Source of the DNA: Candidatus Dormiibacterota bacterium
GTDB taxonomy: Bacteria > Chloroflexota > Dormibacteria > Dormibacterales > Dormibacteraceae
Direction: 5' to 3'
NCBI GenBank assembly: GCA_003139695.1
Contig: PLJM01000017.1
Span: 186,001 to 250,000 of the forward strand
Length of the DNA: 64,000 bases
Shown here: in pieces, positions 44,766-53,349 of the stretch
Numbering within the stretch: the stretch's first letter is position 1
Layout: every line of letters starts with the position of its first letter
Program-made: the position numbers and the translations under genes
Notes under the pieces: generated by a model
Databases searched by the model: none
Seen by the model: only the letters and a program-made list of their open reading frames with translations
Told to the model about the DNA's origin: nothing

Positions 44766-46037
44766 TCAGAGAACGACCGAGGTGAAGAGGTCCAGCCACT
44801 TGTTGGTCTCGTCCTTGTTGGCGAGCACCCGATAGTAGGACGTGTTTGCGAGCGTCTCTGCCGACGGGAATATCAGGGGGCTCTGGGCGAGCTGCTGGAG
44901 CAGCGGCTGGTCGGCCTTCTTAGCTGCAGCCGCGTCCTGCTGGATGAACTGCTGTGCGCTCGGGACGGGCGTGATGTATTCGATGGACTCGGCCATCGTG
45001 GCAGCGACCCTGGGCTGGTACACCCAGTTCATGTAGGTGATGGCATCGAGTGGGTGGGCGGCGCCCACTGGAATGGTCATGTTGTCGGTCCAGATAATCC
45101 CACCCTCCGAAGGGATGACGAACTTGAGGTCCTCGTTGCCTGCCGATAAGTTGGTCTGAAAGATGTCGCCAGACCACGCCATGCTGAGCCAGGTGTCGCC
45201 TTTGCTCAGCGCATCGATGTAGCTCTGGTCGTAGTACTTGCGAACGATCCCGGCGGCTCGTTGCGCTTTCAGCTTGTCGGCCGCTTTCTGCCAATCGCTG
45301 GGGGTCGACGTCTCAGGCTTGATTCCGATTCCACGCAAGGTCAGGTTGCCGAGGTCCTGGGTTTCGCTGAACATTCCCACCTTGCCGGCGAACTTGGGGT
45401 CGAAGAGATCGTTGAAGCTCGTGATGTCACGTCCTGTCAATTTCGGGTTGTAGCCGATGCCGGTGAATCCGGACTGCCAGGGGATCGTGAACTTGTTGCC
45501 GGGGTCGAAGCCGCGAGCCAGAAGCCTGGGCGCCGCGTTCTGGTTGAAATTGCCAAGCTTCGACGGGTCGAGCTCAGTAAGCCAGTTCTGCTCCATGTAG
45601 TTAGACAGGTAGATTCCGTTGGTGACGACGATGATGTCGTAGCCGATCGATTTTCCTAACAAGAGCTCGGGTGCAGCCTTGGCGAAGTAGGTGTTGTTGT
45701 CCAGGATTGGCTCGCTGTAGTTCACCTTGATGCCGGTCTCCTTGGTGAACTGCTCGAGGCTGGGATACGTGGTCTTCCCTTTGGAGTCCGTGCCCGTATC
45801 GATGTAAAGCGGCCAGTTCGCGAAGTCGAGCACGCCGGCCTTGGTTGCCTTGTCCCAAACCCAGTTCGTGTGCGCCACGGTTGCGGGCTTGCTGCCGATG
45901 CCGCAGGCGGCCATGAATGCCGCCATGCTCACAGCGCCGGCTCCCTGCAGGGCCGTACGCCTCGTTATGCGTTTCTGTGTCAACCCGCGCAGAAAGGACG
46001 GGTCCATGTAGTAGGGAACCTCTTTGTCGGTGCTCAT
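44766..46037 (-). CDS. potD: Spermidine/putrescine-binding lipoprotein PotD
   Basis: This 423-residue extracellular binding protein has an unusually long N-terminal extension of about 20 residues before a twin-arginine-like RITRRTALQGAGAVSMAAFMAAC, where the Cys is a plausible lipobox residue. That suggests Tat export and lipid anchoring. The mature part resembles PotD (LDFANWPLYIDTG, YDIIVVTNGIYLSNYMEQNWL, IPWQSGFTGIGYNP, WSGDIFQ). Acidic and aromatic residues in these blocks line the polyamine pocket in the family. Confidence 0.9.
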   Translation of the reverse strand: MSTDKEVPYYMDPSFLRGLTQKRITRRTALQGAGAVSMAAFMAACGIGSKPATVAHTNWVWDKATKAGVLDFANWPLYIDTGTDSKGKTTYPSLEQFTKETGIKVNYSEPILDNNTYFAKAAPELLLGKSIGYDIIVVTNGIYLSNYMEQNWLTELDPSKLGNFNQNAAPRLLARGFDPGNKFTIPWQSGFTGIGYNPKLTGRDITSFNDLFDPKFAGKVGMFSETQDLGNLTLRGIGIKPETSTPSDWQKAADKLKAQRAAGIVRKYYDQSYIDALSKGDTWLSMAWSGDIFQTNLSAGNEDLKFVIPSEGGIIWTDNMTIPVGAAHPLDAITYMNWVYQPRVAATMAESIEYITPVPSAQQFIQQDAAAAKKADQPLLQQLAQSPLIFPSAETLANTSYYRVLANKDETNKWLDLFTSVVL

Positions 46038-46046
46038 TCCTCTCCT

Positions 46047-47210
46047 CTAATCGTGTGGTTTCGGCTGAGCGGACGATTCCGCCTCGCCGACGGGGATGAC
46101 GAATGTGTGCTGAGGCGCCCAGGCGAGGCGAACCGCATCACCCGGCTTGGCGACGGCGCCCCCTGTGGAGTTCCTGTCGAACGCGGTCATCTCCCGTCCT
46201 TCGGCGGTCTGGAAGAAGTACTGAAAGCTCACCCCTGCGAACACGGCGCTCCGTAGGGTAGCCGGTACGACATTCTGGGTTGCGGGCGGCTCGGTGCCGA
46301 CGGGGAAGACCTGGATCTTCTCAGGGCGAACGCCAACACGCAGAGATTCGCCATCCTTCCGGTCCCGCTCGATCGGGATCCGAATCCTGACGCCATTCGC
46401 CAGCTCGACCTGGCCCCACCCGCTATCGGTTCCACGATAGGTCCCTTCGAGAAGATTGGAAGCGCCCAGGAACTCGGCCACGAAGACAGTCGCCGGACGC
46501 TCGTAGACGTCCTCGGGTCGCCCGAGCTGCTCGATCTTCCCGTTGTTCATGACCGCGATGCGGTCGGAAATGGTCATCGCCTCTTCCTGGTCGTGGGTCA
46601 CGAACACGAAGGTGATACCCACCTCCTTTTGAATCCGCTTCAGCTCCAGCTGCATCTGCTTGCGGAGCTTGAGGTCGAGCGCCCCGAGCGGCTCGTCGAG
46701 GAGAAGCACCTGCGGTCGGTTGACCAGCGCCCGAGCCAGTGCGACTCGCTGCTGCTGACCTCCGGAAAGCTGCGAACGCCGGCGCTTCCCGTAACCCGCC
46801 AGGCTCACCAGCTCCAGCGCCTCCACCACGCGGCGCTCGACCTCTTTGGCCGGCACCCTCTTCCGACGAAGGCCGAAGGCGACGTTGTCGTAGACGCTGA
46901 GGTGCGGGAACAGCCCGTAGGACTGGAAAACGGTGTTGACGTTTCGCTTGTACGCGGGGAGGTCCGTCACGTCCTGCCCATCGAGCCGAACCATTCCCTC
47001 GCTTGGCATCTCGAAACCTCCGATCAGGCGGAGGGTCGTGGTTTTGCCGCAGCCCGATGGTCCCAGCATGCTGAAGAACTCACCGCGGCGGATCTCCAAC
47101 GTGAGCCTGTCGACCGCCACCACGGAGCCAAAGCGCTTGACCACCTGGTCGAGAAAGACGACCGAATCGCCGTCCGCCGTCCGCGCCTGTTCTGGCGCCG
47201 GCTCGCTCAT
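46047..47210 (-). CDS. potA: Spermidine/putrescine ABC transporter ATPase PotA
   Basis: This 387-residue ABC ATPase has Walker A GPSGCGKTTTL, Q-loop FQSYGLFPHL, signature LSGGQQQRVALARAL, Walker B VLLLDEPLGALD and the switch His in VTHDQEEAM. A C-terminal TOBE domain is expected from about residue 280. It is the first gene of the polyamine operon (potA-potD-potB-potC-agmatinase-DinB). The 168 bases between it and ppc contain no gene, and I see no clear promoter consensus. Confidence 0.92.
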   Translation of the reverse strand: MSEPAPEQARTADGDSVVFLDQVVKRFGSVVAVDRLTLEIRRGEFFSMLGPSGCGKTTTLRLIGGFEMPSEGMVRLDGQDVTDLPAYKRNVNTVFQSYGLFPHLSVYDNVAFGLRRKRVPAKEVERRVVEALELVSLAGYGKRRRSQLSGGQQQRVALARALVNRPQVLLLDEPLGALDLKLRKQMQLELKRIQKEVGITFVFVTHDQEEAMTISDRIAVMNNGKIEQLGRPEDVYERPATVFVAEFLGASNLLEGTYRGTDSGWGQVELANGVRIRIPIERDRKDGESLRVGVRPEKIQVFPVGTEPPATQNVVPATLRSAVFAGVSFQYFFQTAEGREMTAFDRNSTGGAVAKPGDAVRLAWAPQHTFVIPVGEAESSAQPKPHD

Positions 47211-47378
47211 CGATGTCGCACCGTTGGCCTCCTCGGGCTCGCATAGGTATTGCCGACAGGGACTGGCGACAGCGCCGAAGTACCCATAAGACCGGACCCG
47301 CGCGCGTGAGGCGGCGTGTCAGCGACCAATTCTGCATCTTGCAGAGGCGTGACAGCTACCCGCCAATAGGGCTGACCC

Positions 47379-49991
47379 CTAGCCGGTGTTCTGAAGACCG
47401 GCCGCCACGCCGTTGACTGTCAGAAGAAACAGCCTTTCCGCCAGCGCTCTCTCGCGCGCGCCGGATCCTTTGGCTCGGAGCGCGCGCAGCGCTCTGAGCT
47501 GCAGGTGGGAGAGCGCGTCCACATATGGGTTGCGGAGCTCGATTGCCCACGAAAGCACCCTCCGATCTTCCAGCAGTCGCTGGTGTCCAGTGACCGCAAG
47601 AACCTTCTCCTTGGTCAGCTCGTACTCGCGCAGCAGGAGCGCCGATAGGCTGGGGTTGGCCCCCAGGTCGAGGTAATGCTTCGCTATCTTCCGGTCCGTC
47701 TTGGCCAGGCTCATCTCGGCATTGTCGAGGAGCACGTTGAAGAGCGGCCACGAGGCGTATGCCTTCTTCAGCTCCTCGAGTGGCGCGGCCGCCAGGCCGC
47801 TTCCCAGGCCGTACCAGCCAGGCAGGTTGAGCCGCATCTGCGACCACGCGAACACCCACGGAATGGCGCGAAGATCGTCGATGTCTCGGCCGGCGTGCCG
47901 CCGGGCGGGTCGGGACGCGATGCGCAGCCGGCTCAACTCCTCGATCGGGCTCACACCTGCAAACCAGCTCGCAAATCCCTGGGCTTCGACGAGGGCAAGG
48001 TAGGCAGCGCGTGCCGCCCCGTCCACCTGTTGCGCGAGCCGCGCAAAGCGCTCTGCTGGAGGCCTCGCTCGCTTTCGGGCCGGCGGCGCCGAGGCCTCGA
48101 GCACTGCCGATGCCACCTGCTCGAGATGCCGGCGGGCAATCGCTTTGTTGCCGTACCTCGCAAAGATCACCTCGCCCTGCTCGGTGACCTTGAAGTGGCC
48201 GCCCACCGACCCGGGGGCCTGCGCGCGGACCGCTCGGTTGGCGGGGCCGCCGCCGCGACCCAGCGCCCCGCCCCGTCCATGGAAGAGCGTGAGGCGCAAG
48301 CCATGGCGTGCTGCCCATCGGGTCAGCTCCTCCTGCGCGCGATAAAGTGCCAAGGTAGCGGTGAGAGGGCCGACTTCTTTGGTCGAGTCGGAGTACCCGA
48401 GCATCACCTCAAGGCGCCGGCCGGAGCGGACGAGTCGACGGACGGGATTGAGCTTCAGCATCGCGTCCATCACCGAAGGCGACCCCCGAAGGTCGGCAAC
48501 TGTTTCGAACAGCGGGATCACCTCGAGTGTCGGAGCGACGCCTCCGGTGGCATGGCCGGCCAACTCGTAGACGGCAGCGATGTCGTGCACATCGCGTGTG
48601 AAGCTCACGACGTATCGCCGGCAAGCCTCAGGGCCAAAATCCGCCTGCAGCGCGGCGATCGCCCCCAGTGTGTCGAGCACCTCAATGGTGGTCGCCGACC
48701 GCGTGGCGCCTGCGCGCACCTCGGCGAGCGCGTGCGCATGGATGAGGCTGTGCTGGCGCACCTCCAGCTCGGCGAGATGAAACCCGAATGTCTCGGCCTG
48801 CCAGATCAGGTGCTGCAGCTCGCCGTACGCCAGGCGGACAGCGCCCGCGGCCGCCAGCGACGATTGCACAGTCCTTAGGTCGTCGAGCAGGCTGGCCGCC
48901 CGCTCAAATTTCCGCCTCGCGTCCTTCATTCGTGTGGCTCGGATCCGGTCCGCGACATGAATCAGAAACTGTCGGTGCGGCTCGGATGGCGATCGCTTTT
49001 TGAGGTCGGCAAAGCGTTTCGGGTCGGCGGCGCGGAAGGCGGCAAGGCGCCGGCGCAACTTAGGGCTCGGGGGTGTCGTCGCCGCGTCGGCGGTGAGGGC
49101 ACGGCCCACCCGATTGGTCGCGTTCTCCAGCGCAATCAGGACGTGCTCGGACTGGATCGGCAGCGTCGCGGCGGTCACCTCCGCGGTGATGTTGGCATTG
49201 CCGTCACGATCACCCCCGACCCAGCTTCCGAATCGGAGAAATGCCGGCGCGAGCGGGGGCCGCTGCCCCGAGTCGTTCGGGCCCAGAGCTCGGTCCAGCG
49301 CTCTATAGATCTCGGGCACAGCGAGGAACAGGGTCTCGTCGAAGACCGCCATGACCGAACGGACCTCGTCGAGGGGCTGCACCTGCGTCGCGCGCAGCTG
49401 CCCTGTCCGCCAGAGAATGTCCACCTCCTCGACGAGCCGCCGTCTGGCCTCGGAACGCTCGCTTTCGGAACGGGTCGGATCGTCGAGCCGGTCCAGCTGC
49501 TCGCCGGCTCGACGGATGGCGGTCACCACGGCTCGCCGTCGAGCCTCCGTGGGATGCGCGGTGAAGACGGGGTGCACCTCGAAGTCGGCAAGGATCCGCT
49601 TCAGGCGTCGCGCACCGTGGCGTGACCTCAGCTCGGCGACAGTTGCCGCCAGTGACTCAGGCATCGGCTTCGGCCCCTGGTCCCGCTCACGCAGGACTCT
49701 TGCGCGGTGATGCTCCTCGGCGAGGTTGGCGAGGTGGAAGTAGCACGCGAATGCCCGGGCGACAGCTGTCGCTCGGGACAGCGACCATGATGCAACCAGC
49801 TTCTCGGCCTGGCGTTCGTAAGCTGCCTCATCGCGCGCTCGGATCACCGAGCGTCTCAGAAGCTCGACGTCCCGCAGCAGCGCCGACCCGCCATATTCGG
49901 CGACGACCTGGCCGAGGATGTCCCCCAACATACGGATGTCGCGCCGAAGCGCAGGTGGTATTTCCTGACGGGCGGTGTCCCTACGGGTCAA
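47379..49991 (-). CDS. ppc: Phosphoenolpyruvate carboxylase
   Basis: PEP carboxylase adds bicarbonate to PEP to form oxaloacetate. The 870-residue protein has the catalytic His motif VFTAHPTEARRR, FGSWVGGDRDGNANIT, the second catalytic HGRGGALGRGGGP, and the C-terminal QNTG. TTG 49991 overlaps the cimA stop as TTGA, which links its translation to citramalate synthase; longer starts would lie within cimA. A stall in the Ile leader upstream of cimA would therefore raise expression of both. Confidence 0.94.
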   Translation of the reverse strand: MTRRDTARQEIPPALRRDIRMLGDILGQVVAEYGGSALLRDVELLRRSVIRARDEAAYERQAEKLVASWSLSRATAVARAFACYFHLANLAEEHHRARVLRERDQGPKPMPESLAATVAELRSRHGARRLKRILADFEVHPVFTAHPTEARRRAVVTAIRRAGEQLDRLDDPTRSESERSEARRRLVEEVDILWRTGQLRATQVQPLDEVRSVMAVFDETLFLAVPEIYRALDRALGPNDSGQRPPLAPAFLRFGSWVGGDRDGNANITAEVTAATLPIQSEHVLIALENATNRVGRALTADAATTPPSPKLRRRLAAFRAADPKRFADLKKRSPSEPHRQFLIHVADRIRATRMKDARRKFERAASLLDDLRTVQSSLAAAGAVRLAYGELQHLIWQAETFGFHLAELEVRQHSLIHAHALAEVRAGATRSATTIEVLDTLGAIAALQADFGPEACRRYVVSFTRDVHDIAAVYELAGHATGGVAPTLEVIPLFETVADLRGSPSVMDAMLKLNPVRRLVRSGRRLEVMLGYSDSTKEVGPLTATLALYRAQEELTRWAARHGLRLTLFHGRGGALGRGGGPANRAVRAQAPGSVGGHFKVTEQGEVIFARYGNKAIARRHLEQVASAVLEASAPPARKRARPPAERFARLAQQVDGAARAAYLALVEAQGFASWFAGVSPIEELSRLRIASRPARRHAGRDIDDLRAIPWVFAWSQMRLNLPGWYGLGSGLAAAPLEELKKAYASWPLFNVLLDNAEMSLAKTDRKIAKHYLDLGANPSLSALLLREYELTKEKVLAVTGHQRLLEDRRVLSWAIELRNPYVDALSHLQLRALRALRAKGSGARERALAERLFLLTVNGVAAGLQNTG

Positions 49992-51613
49992 GTTTTCCGG
50001 CTGGTCTTCGTGAGCTGGGCGTACTCGAACGAGTCGACGAGAGCCGCCAGCGACGCTTCGATGATGTTGCTCGAGCAACCCACCGTCGTCCAGCGCCGCA
50101 GTCCCCGCCCGGACTCGATGAGCACCCTCGTCGTTGCGGCAGTACCCGCGGCGCTGTCCAGGATGCGCACTTTGTAGTCGTGAAGGCCAACGCCTCTGAG
50201 GCTTGGAAAACGGGGGCTTAGCGCTTTGCGGAGCGCCGCATCCAGCGCGTTCACCGGACCGTTGCCAGACGCCGCCGTGTGATAGACCGTGCCGCCCACC
50301 TCGACCTTCACCGTCGCCTCCGCATGCACCGTGTCACCGTCCTTGCGCACCATCGTGGTGAAGTCAGCCACCTTCCACGGCGCCTCATAACCGGGCTGCA
50401 AGCGGCGCAGGAGCATCTCGAAAGAAGCATCGGCTGCTTCATATGAATAGCCCTGGTGCTCGAGCTCCTTGAGGTGCTGCACGAGCCATCTCGTGTGGGG
50501 GTCGTTGCGATCCAGCTCCAGACCGAACTCGCGGGCCTTCGCGAGGATGTTGCCCCGACCCGAAAGCTCGGAGACCAGGACGTGTGGCTCGTTGCCGACC
50601 AGGCCCGGGTCGATGTGCTGGTAGGCATCGCTGTGCTTCAGCACGGCGGCCACATGCTGGCCTCCTTTGTGGGCGAAGGCGCCGTATCCGACGTAAGGCT
50701 GCTGCAGGGGCAACTCGAGGTTCGCGATCTCGGCCACCGTTCGCGAGAGATCCGTGGACCGCGCGAGCGAGTCCGACTCGAGCGCCTCGATCCCCAGCTT
50801 GAGGACGAGGTTCGCGACGACCGAAACCAGGTTGGCGTTACCGCACCGCTCGCCGTATCCGTTGATCGTACCCTGCACCATGTCCGCTCCGGCGGCGACG
50901 CCCTCGAGCGTGTTGGCGACGGCCAGCTCGCAGTCGTTGTGGCAATGGATGCCGATGCCAACAGGCCCGTCGAGCTCGCCAAGCCCGCGGCGCATTGCCT
51001 CAACTCCTGCGCGAATCTCACGCGGGAGGCTGCCCCCGTTGGTGTCGCAGAGGACGACCCAGCTCGCGCCTGCGCGAGCCGCCTCGAGGCAAGCCTCGAT
51101 CGCGTACTCGGCGTCCCTTGCGAAGCCGTCGAAGAAGTGCTCGGCGTCGAAGATGACCTCTTTGCCCAGCGCGATCCCATAAGCCACCGACTCTCGGATC
51201 ATCGCGAGGTTCTCATTTGGTGTCGTTCCAAGCACTGCGCTCACCTGCCACGTGTCGCTCTTGCCGACCAGAGTCCATGTAGTCGCCCCGCTCTCGGCCA
51301 GCGCTTTGATGTTGGGATCGTCCTCGCACGTCCCGCCGGCGCGGCGGGTGGCGCCGAAAGCCGCCAACTTGGCGCGCTTCAGCGGGTGGGCCAGCAGGGT
51401 GGCGAAGAGTTCCTCGTCCTTCGGGTTCGACCCGGGGAAGCCGCCCTCCACGTAATCGAAGCCGAGCCCGTCCAGAGCGCGGGCGATGCGCACCTTGTCC
51501 GCTGCCGAAAAGGAGACGGCAGGGCCCTGGGCGCCGTCGCGCAGCGTGGTGTCGTACACCACGACGCGCCTCGCGGCGCCTTTGGTATGGGTGGATACGG
51601 CTGGTCTAGGCAT
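49988..51613 (-). CDS. cimA: Citramalate synthase
   Basis: CimA condenses pyruvate and acetyl-CoA to (R)-citramalate, the threonine-independent route to 2-oxobutyrate and isoleucine. The 541-residue protein opens with VVVYDTTLRDGAQGP (DRE-TIM signature), has GIHCHNDCELAVANTLEG with the metal His residues, AGADMVQGTINGYGERCGNANL, and a C-terminal LeuA-type allosteric domain (LHDYKVRILD, SSNIIEASLAALVDSFEY). Its ATG directly follows a T7 tract, and its Shine-Dalgarno GGAGG is the 3' arm of a terminator hairpin. An isoleucine-rich leader peptide lies upstream. Confidence 0.94.
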   Translation of the reverse strand: MPRPAVSTHTKGAARRVVVYDTTLRDGAQGPAVSFSAADKVRIARALDGLGFDYVEGGFPGSNPKDEELFATLLAHPLKRAKLAAFGATRRAGGTCEDDPNIKALAESGATTWTLVGKSDTWQVSAVLGTTPNENLAMIRESVAYGIALGKEVIFDAEHFFDGFARDAEYAIEACLEAARAGASWVVLCDTNGGSLPREIRAGVEAMRRGLGELDGPVGIGIHCHNDCELAVANTLEGVAAGADMVQGTINGYGERCGNANLVSVVANLVLKLGIEALESDSLARSTDLSRTVAEIANLELPLQQPYVGYGAFAHKGGQHVAAVLKHSDAYQHIDPGLVGNEPHVLVSELSGRGNILAKAREFGLELDRNDPHTRWLVQHLKELEHQGYSYEAADASFEMLLRRLQPGYEAPWKVADFTTMVRKDGDTVHAEATVKVEVGGTVYHTAASGNGPVNALDAALRKALSPRFPSLRGVGLHDYKVRILDSAAGTAATTRVLIESGRGLRRWTTVGCSSNIIEASLAALVDSFEYAQLTKTSRKT

Positions 51614-51650
51614 AAAAAAACCTCCGGGCCTTTTGTGGCCGGGAGGTCCT
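51614..51650 (-). promoter_or_regulatory. cimA attenuator: terminator that also holds the ribosome site
   Basis: On the minus strand, ACCTCCCGGCC (51647-51637) pairs with GGCCCGGAGGT (51630-51620), one C-C mismatch, loop ACAAAA, followed by seven T and then the cimA ATG. The 3' arm GGAGG is at ideal spacing to act as the cimA Shine-Dalgarno, so the fold can block both elongation and initiation. The segment GGGAGGTC (51689-51682), inside the leader peptide gene, is exactly complementary to GACCTCCC (51648-51641), giving a mutually exclusive 8-bp antiterminator. Confidence 0.82.
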
Positions 51651-51670
51651 GCGACGTCAGCGGAGTGCGC

Positions 51671-51727
51671 TTAAGTCTCACGACCTCCCCAGGCAATTCC
51701 GATGATCGCGACGCGCGACTTTGACAT
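51671..51727 (-). CDS. cimA leader peptide (MSKSRVAIIGIAWGGRET)
   Basis: This 18-residue open reading frame (ATG to TAA) contains ATC ATC GGA ATT, three isoleucine codons within four, and ends 21 bases before the terminator's 5' arm. The antiterminator strand (GGGAGGTC) covers the codons after the Ile cluster (Trp-Gly-Gly-Arg). A ribosome stalled at the Ile codons would leave it free to pair, while one reaching the stop would mask it. That is the expected logic for isoleucine attenuation of an isoleucine-pathway gene. No clear ribosome site is seen upstream. Confidence 0.82.
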   Translation of the reverse strand: MSKSRVAIIGIAWGGRET

Positions 51728-51881
51728 CGCAGCCAAGCCTAGAGCATTGCGGGCCGAGATAGCCTGGGTGCCGCCAACAAAATCTGATGGGTATTGTTGG
51801 GGCCAAACGAACAGGGTGCCTTCATTGGGAAGACCAACAAGGTGGCTGCGCAGTGTGAATCAACCGGGAGTTGGAGACGCG

Positions 51882-52673
51882 ATGTATTCACTACCTCAGC
51901 GGGCGTTGGCCGAGTGTTTTGGAACAGCAGCACTGGTCCTCGTGGGACCGGGTTCGGTGATCGCGACCCTGACCCTTGCGGGCAAGGCAGTACCAGTGAT
52001 GACAGAGTCCGACCTACTGGGTATCAGCTTTGCGTTCGGTTTCATCATCATGGCCCTCGTTTACGCCATCGGCAAGGTGTCTGGCTGTCACATCAACCCA
52101 GCAGTGACATTCGCCCTCGCCGTCACCAAACGAATGCCATGGAAGGACGTGCCTGTCTACTTGATCTCCCAATACATCGGAGCGGTGATCGGCGCCTTCG
52201 GCGTCTGGGGCGTATTCGGCGCAAACGCAGTGACCCTTGGCATGGGCCAGACTCATTTTGCGGCCGATGCCTCGACGAGCTACTACTTCCAGGCCGTGCT
52301 CGCCGAAGCGCTGGGGACAGGCCTGCTCATCTTCGCGATCCTCGGCGTCGTCGACTCCCGCTCGCCAGGGATGCTGGCCGGCATAGTGATCGGAGGCTCT
52401 GTGGTCGCGATCATCCTCGTGTTCAGTCCTGTGACCGGCGCCTCGCTTAATCCAGCACGTGCATTCGGCCCGGAGCTGGTGCAGGCAATAGCGGGAGGCG
52501 CCACTTTCTGGACCGAGTACGTCCCCGTCTATCTGGTCCCCGGCTTGGTGGGTGCGGCTGGCGCGGCATTCCTGTACGACTTCCTGGCCAATCCGAAGCT
52601 GGTTGAGGAACCGGTCATCGAAGCCGTAAGCCACGGCGACGCGATCACGGCAGATTCACGGCAACTGCCCTAG
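51882..52673 (+). CDS. Aquaporin / MIP-family channel
   Basis: This 263-residue six-helix channel has both NPA boxes: GCHINPAVTFALAV after helix 2 and SLNPARAFGPELV after helix 5. The start region LPQRALAECFGTAALVLVGPGS is typical of MIP proteins. The Arg after the second NPA and the overall length favour a water-selective (AqpZ-like) channel over a glycerol facilitator, which is an inference. ATG 51882 has TTGGAG 5 bases upstream. Confidence 0.9.
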   Translation: MYSLPQRALAECFGTAALVLVGPGSVIATLTLAGKAVPVMTESDLLGISFAFGFIIMALVYAIGKVSGCHINPAVTFALAVTKRMPWKDVPVYLISQYIGAVIGAFGVWGVFGANAVTLGMGQTHFAADASTSYYFQAVLAEALGTGLLIFAILGVVDSRSPGMLAGIVIGGSVVAIILVFSPVTGASLNPARAFGPELVQAIAGGATFWTEYVPVYLVPGLVGAAGAAFLYDFLANPKLVEEPVIEAVSHGDAITADSRQLP

Positions 52674-52692
52674 GACCAGTAATCTTCTGCGC

Positions 52693-53349
52693 GTGGCGGA
52701 TGTTCTTGGGCTTCTCGTCGCAGCGCGAGACGAGCCGGGCGTGCTGTACCGCTTGTCGGAGACCATATTCCGCCACGGCGCGAACGTCACCTATGTAGCG
52801 GGCGGGGCGCATAGAGACAACGCCGCCGAGCTTCAGCTCGAGGTCGCCGGCGCACCCGACCCCCAGCGCTTGATTGCGGAGCTCGAAGGCCTGGAAGGCG
52901 TCACCAAGGTCAGCATCGTCCCCACCTTCGAACGCATCTATGGAAAGCGCGTGATCGTGATCGGTGGCGGCGCGCAGGTCGGCATGGTGGCGCAGGGCGC
53001 GATCTCGGAAGCAGACCGCCACAACATCCGCGGGGAGCGGATCTCGGTCGACACCATTCCGCTCGTCGGCGAGGATCAGCTCGCGGCTGCCGTTCGCGCA
53101 GTGGCCCGGTTGCATCGCGCACGAGCACTCGTCCTCGCCGGAGCCCTCATGGGCGGAGATATCAGCACCGCGGTCCGCGAGATAAGGGAAGTGGGAATCC
53201 TCGTCCTGTGCACGAACATGGCGGGCTCGGTGCCGGACGCAGCGGACCTGGTGGTCAGCGACCCGGTCGAAGCCGGTGTAATGGCGGTGATGCTGATCGC
53301 GGACACCGCGACCTTCTCCATCGAGCATGTCAGGGGCAAGCGCTTCTAA
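52693..53349 (+). CDS. ACT-domain protein (DUF5612-like)
   Basis: This 218-residue protein has an N-terminal ACT domain (GLLVAARDEPGVLYRLSETIFRHGANVTYV), presumably an amino-acid sensor. A C-terminal alpha/beta domain of unknown function follows, with KRVIVIGGGAQVGMVAQGAISEADRHNI and ALVLAGALMGGD, which looks like a nucleotide- or ligand-binding Rossmann-like fold. It resembles DUF5612 proteins better known from archaea. GTG 52693 is used. Its stop abuts the stop of the convergent transglutaminase gene with no gap. Confidence 0.75.
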   Translation: MADVLGLLVAARDEPGVLYRLSETIFRHGANVTYVAGGAHRDNAAELQLEVAGAPDPQRLIAELEGLEGVTKVSIVPTFERIYGKRVIVIGGGAQVGMVAQGAISEADRHNIRGERISVDTIPLVGEDQLAAAVRAVARLHRARALVLAGALMGGDISTAVREIREVGILVLCTNMAGSVPDAADLVVSDPVEAGVMAVMLIADTATFSIEHVRGKRF

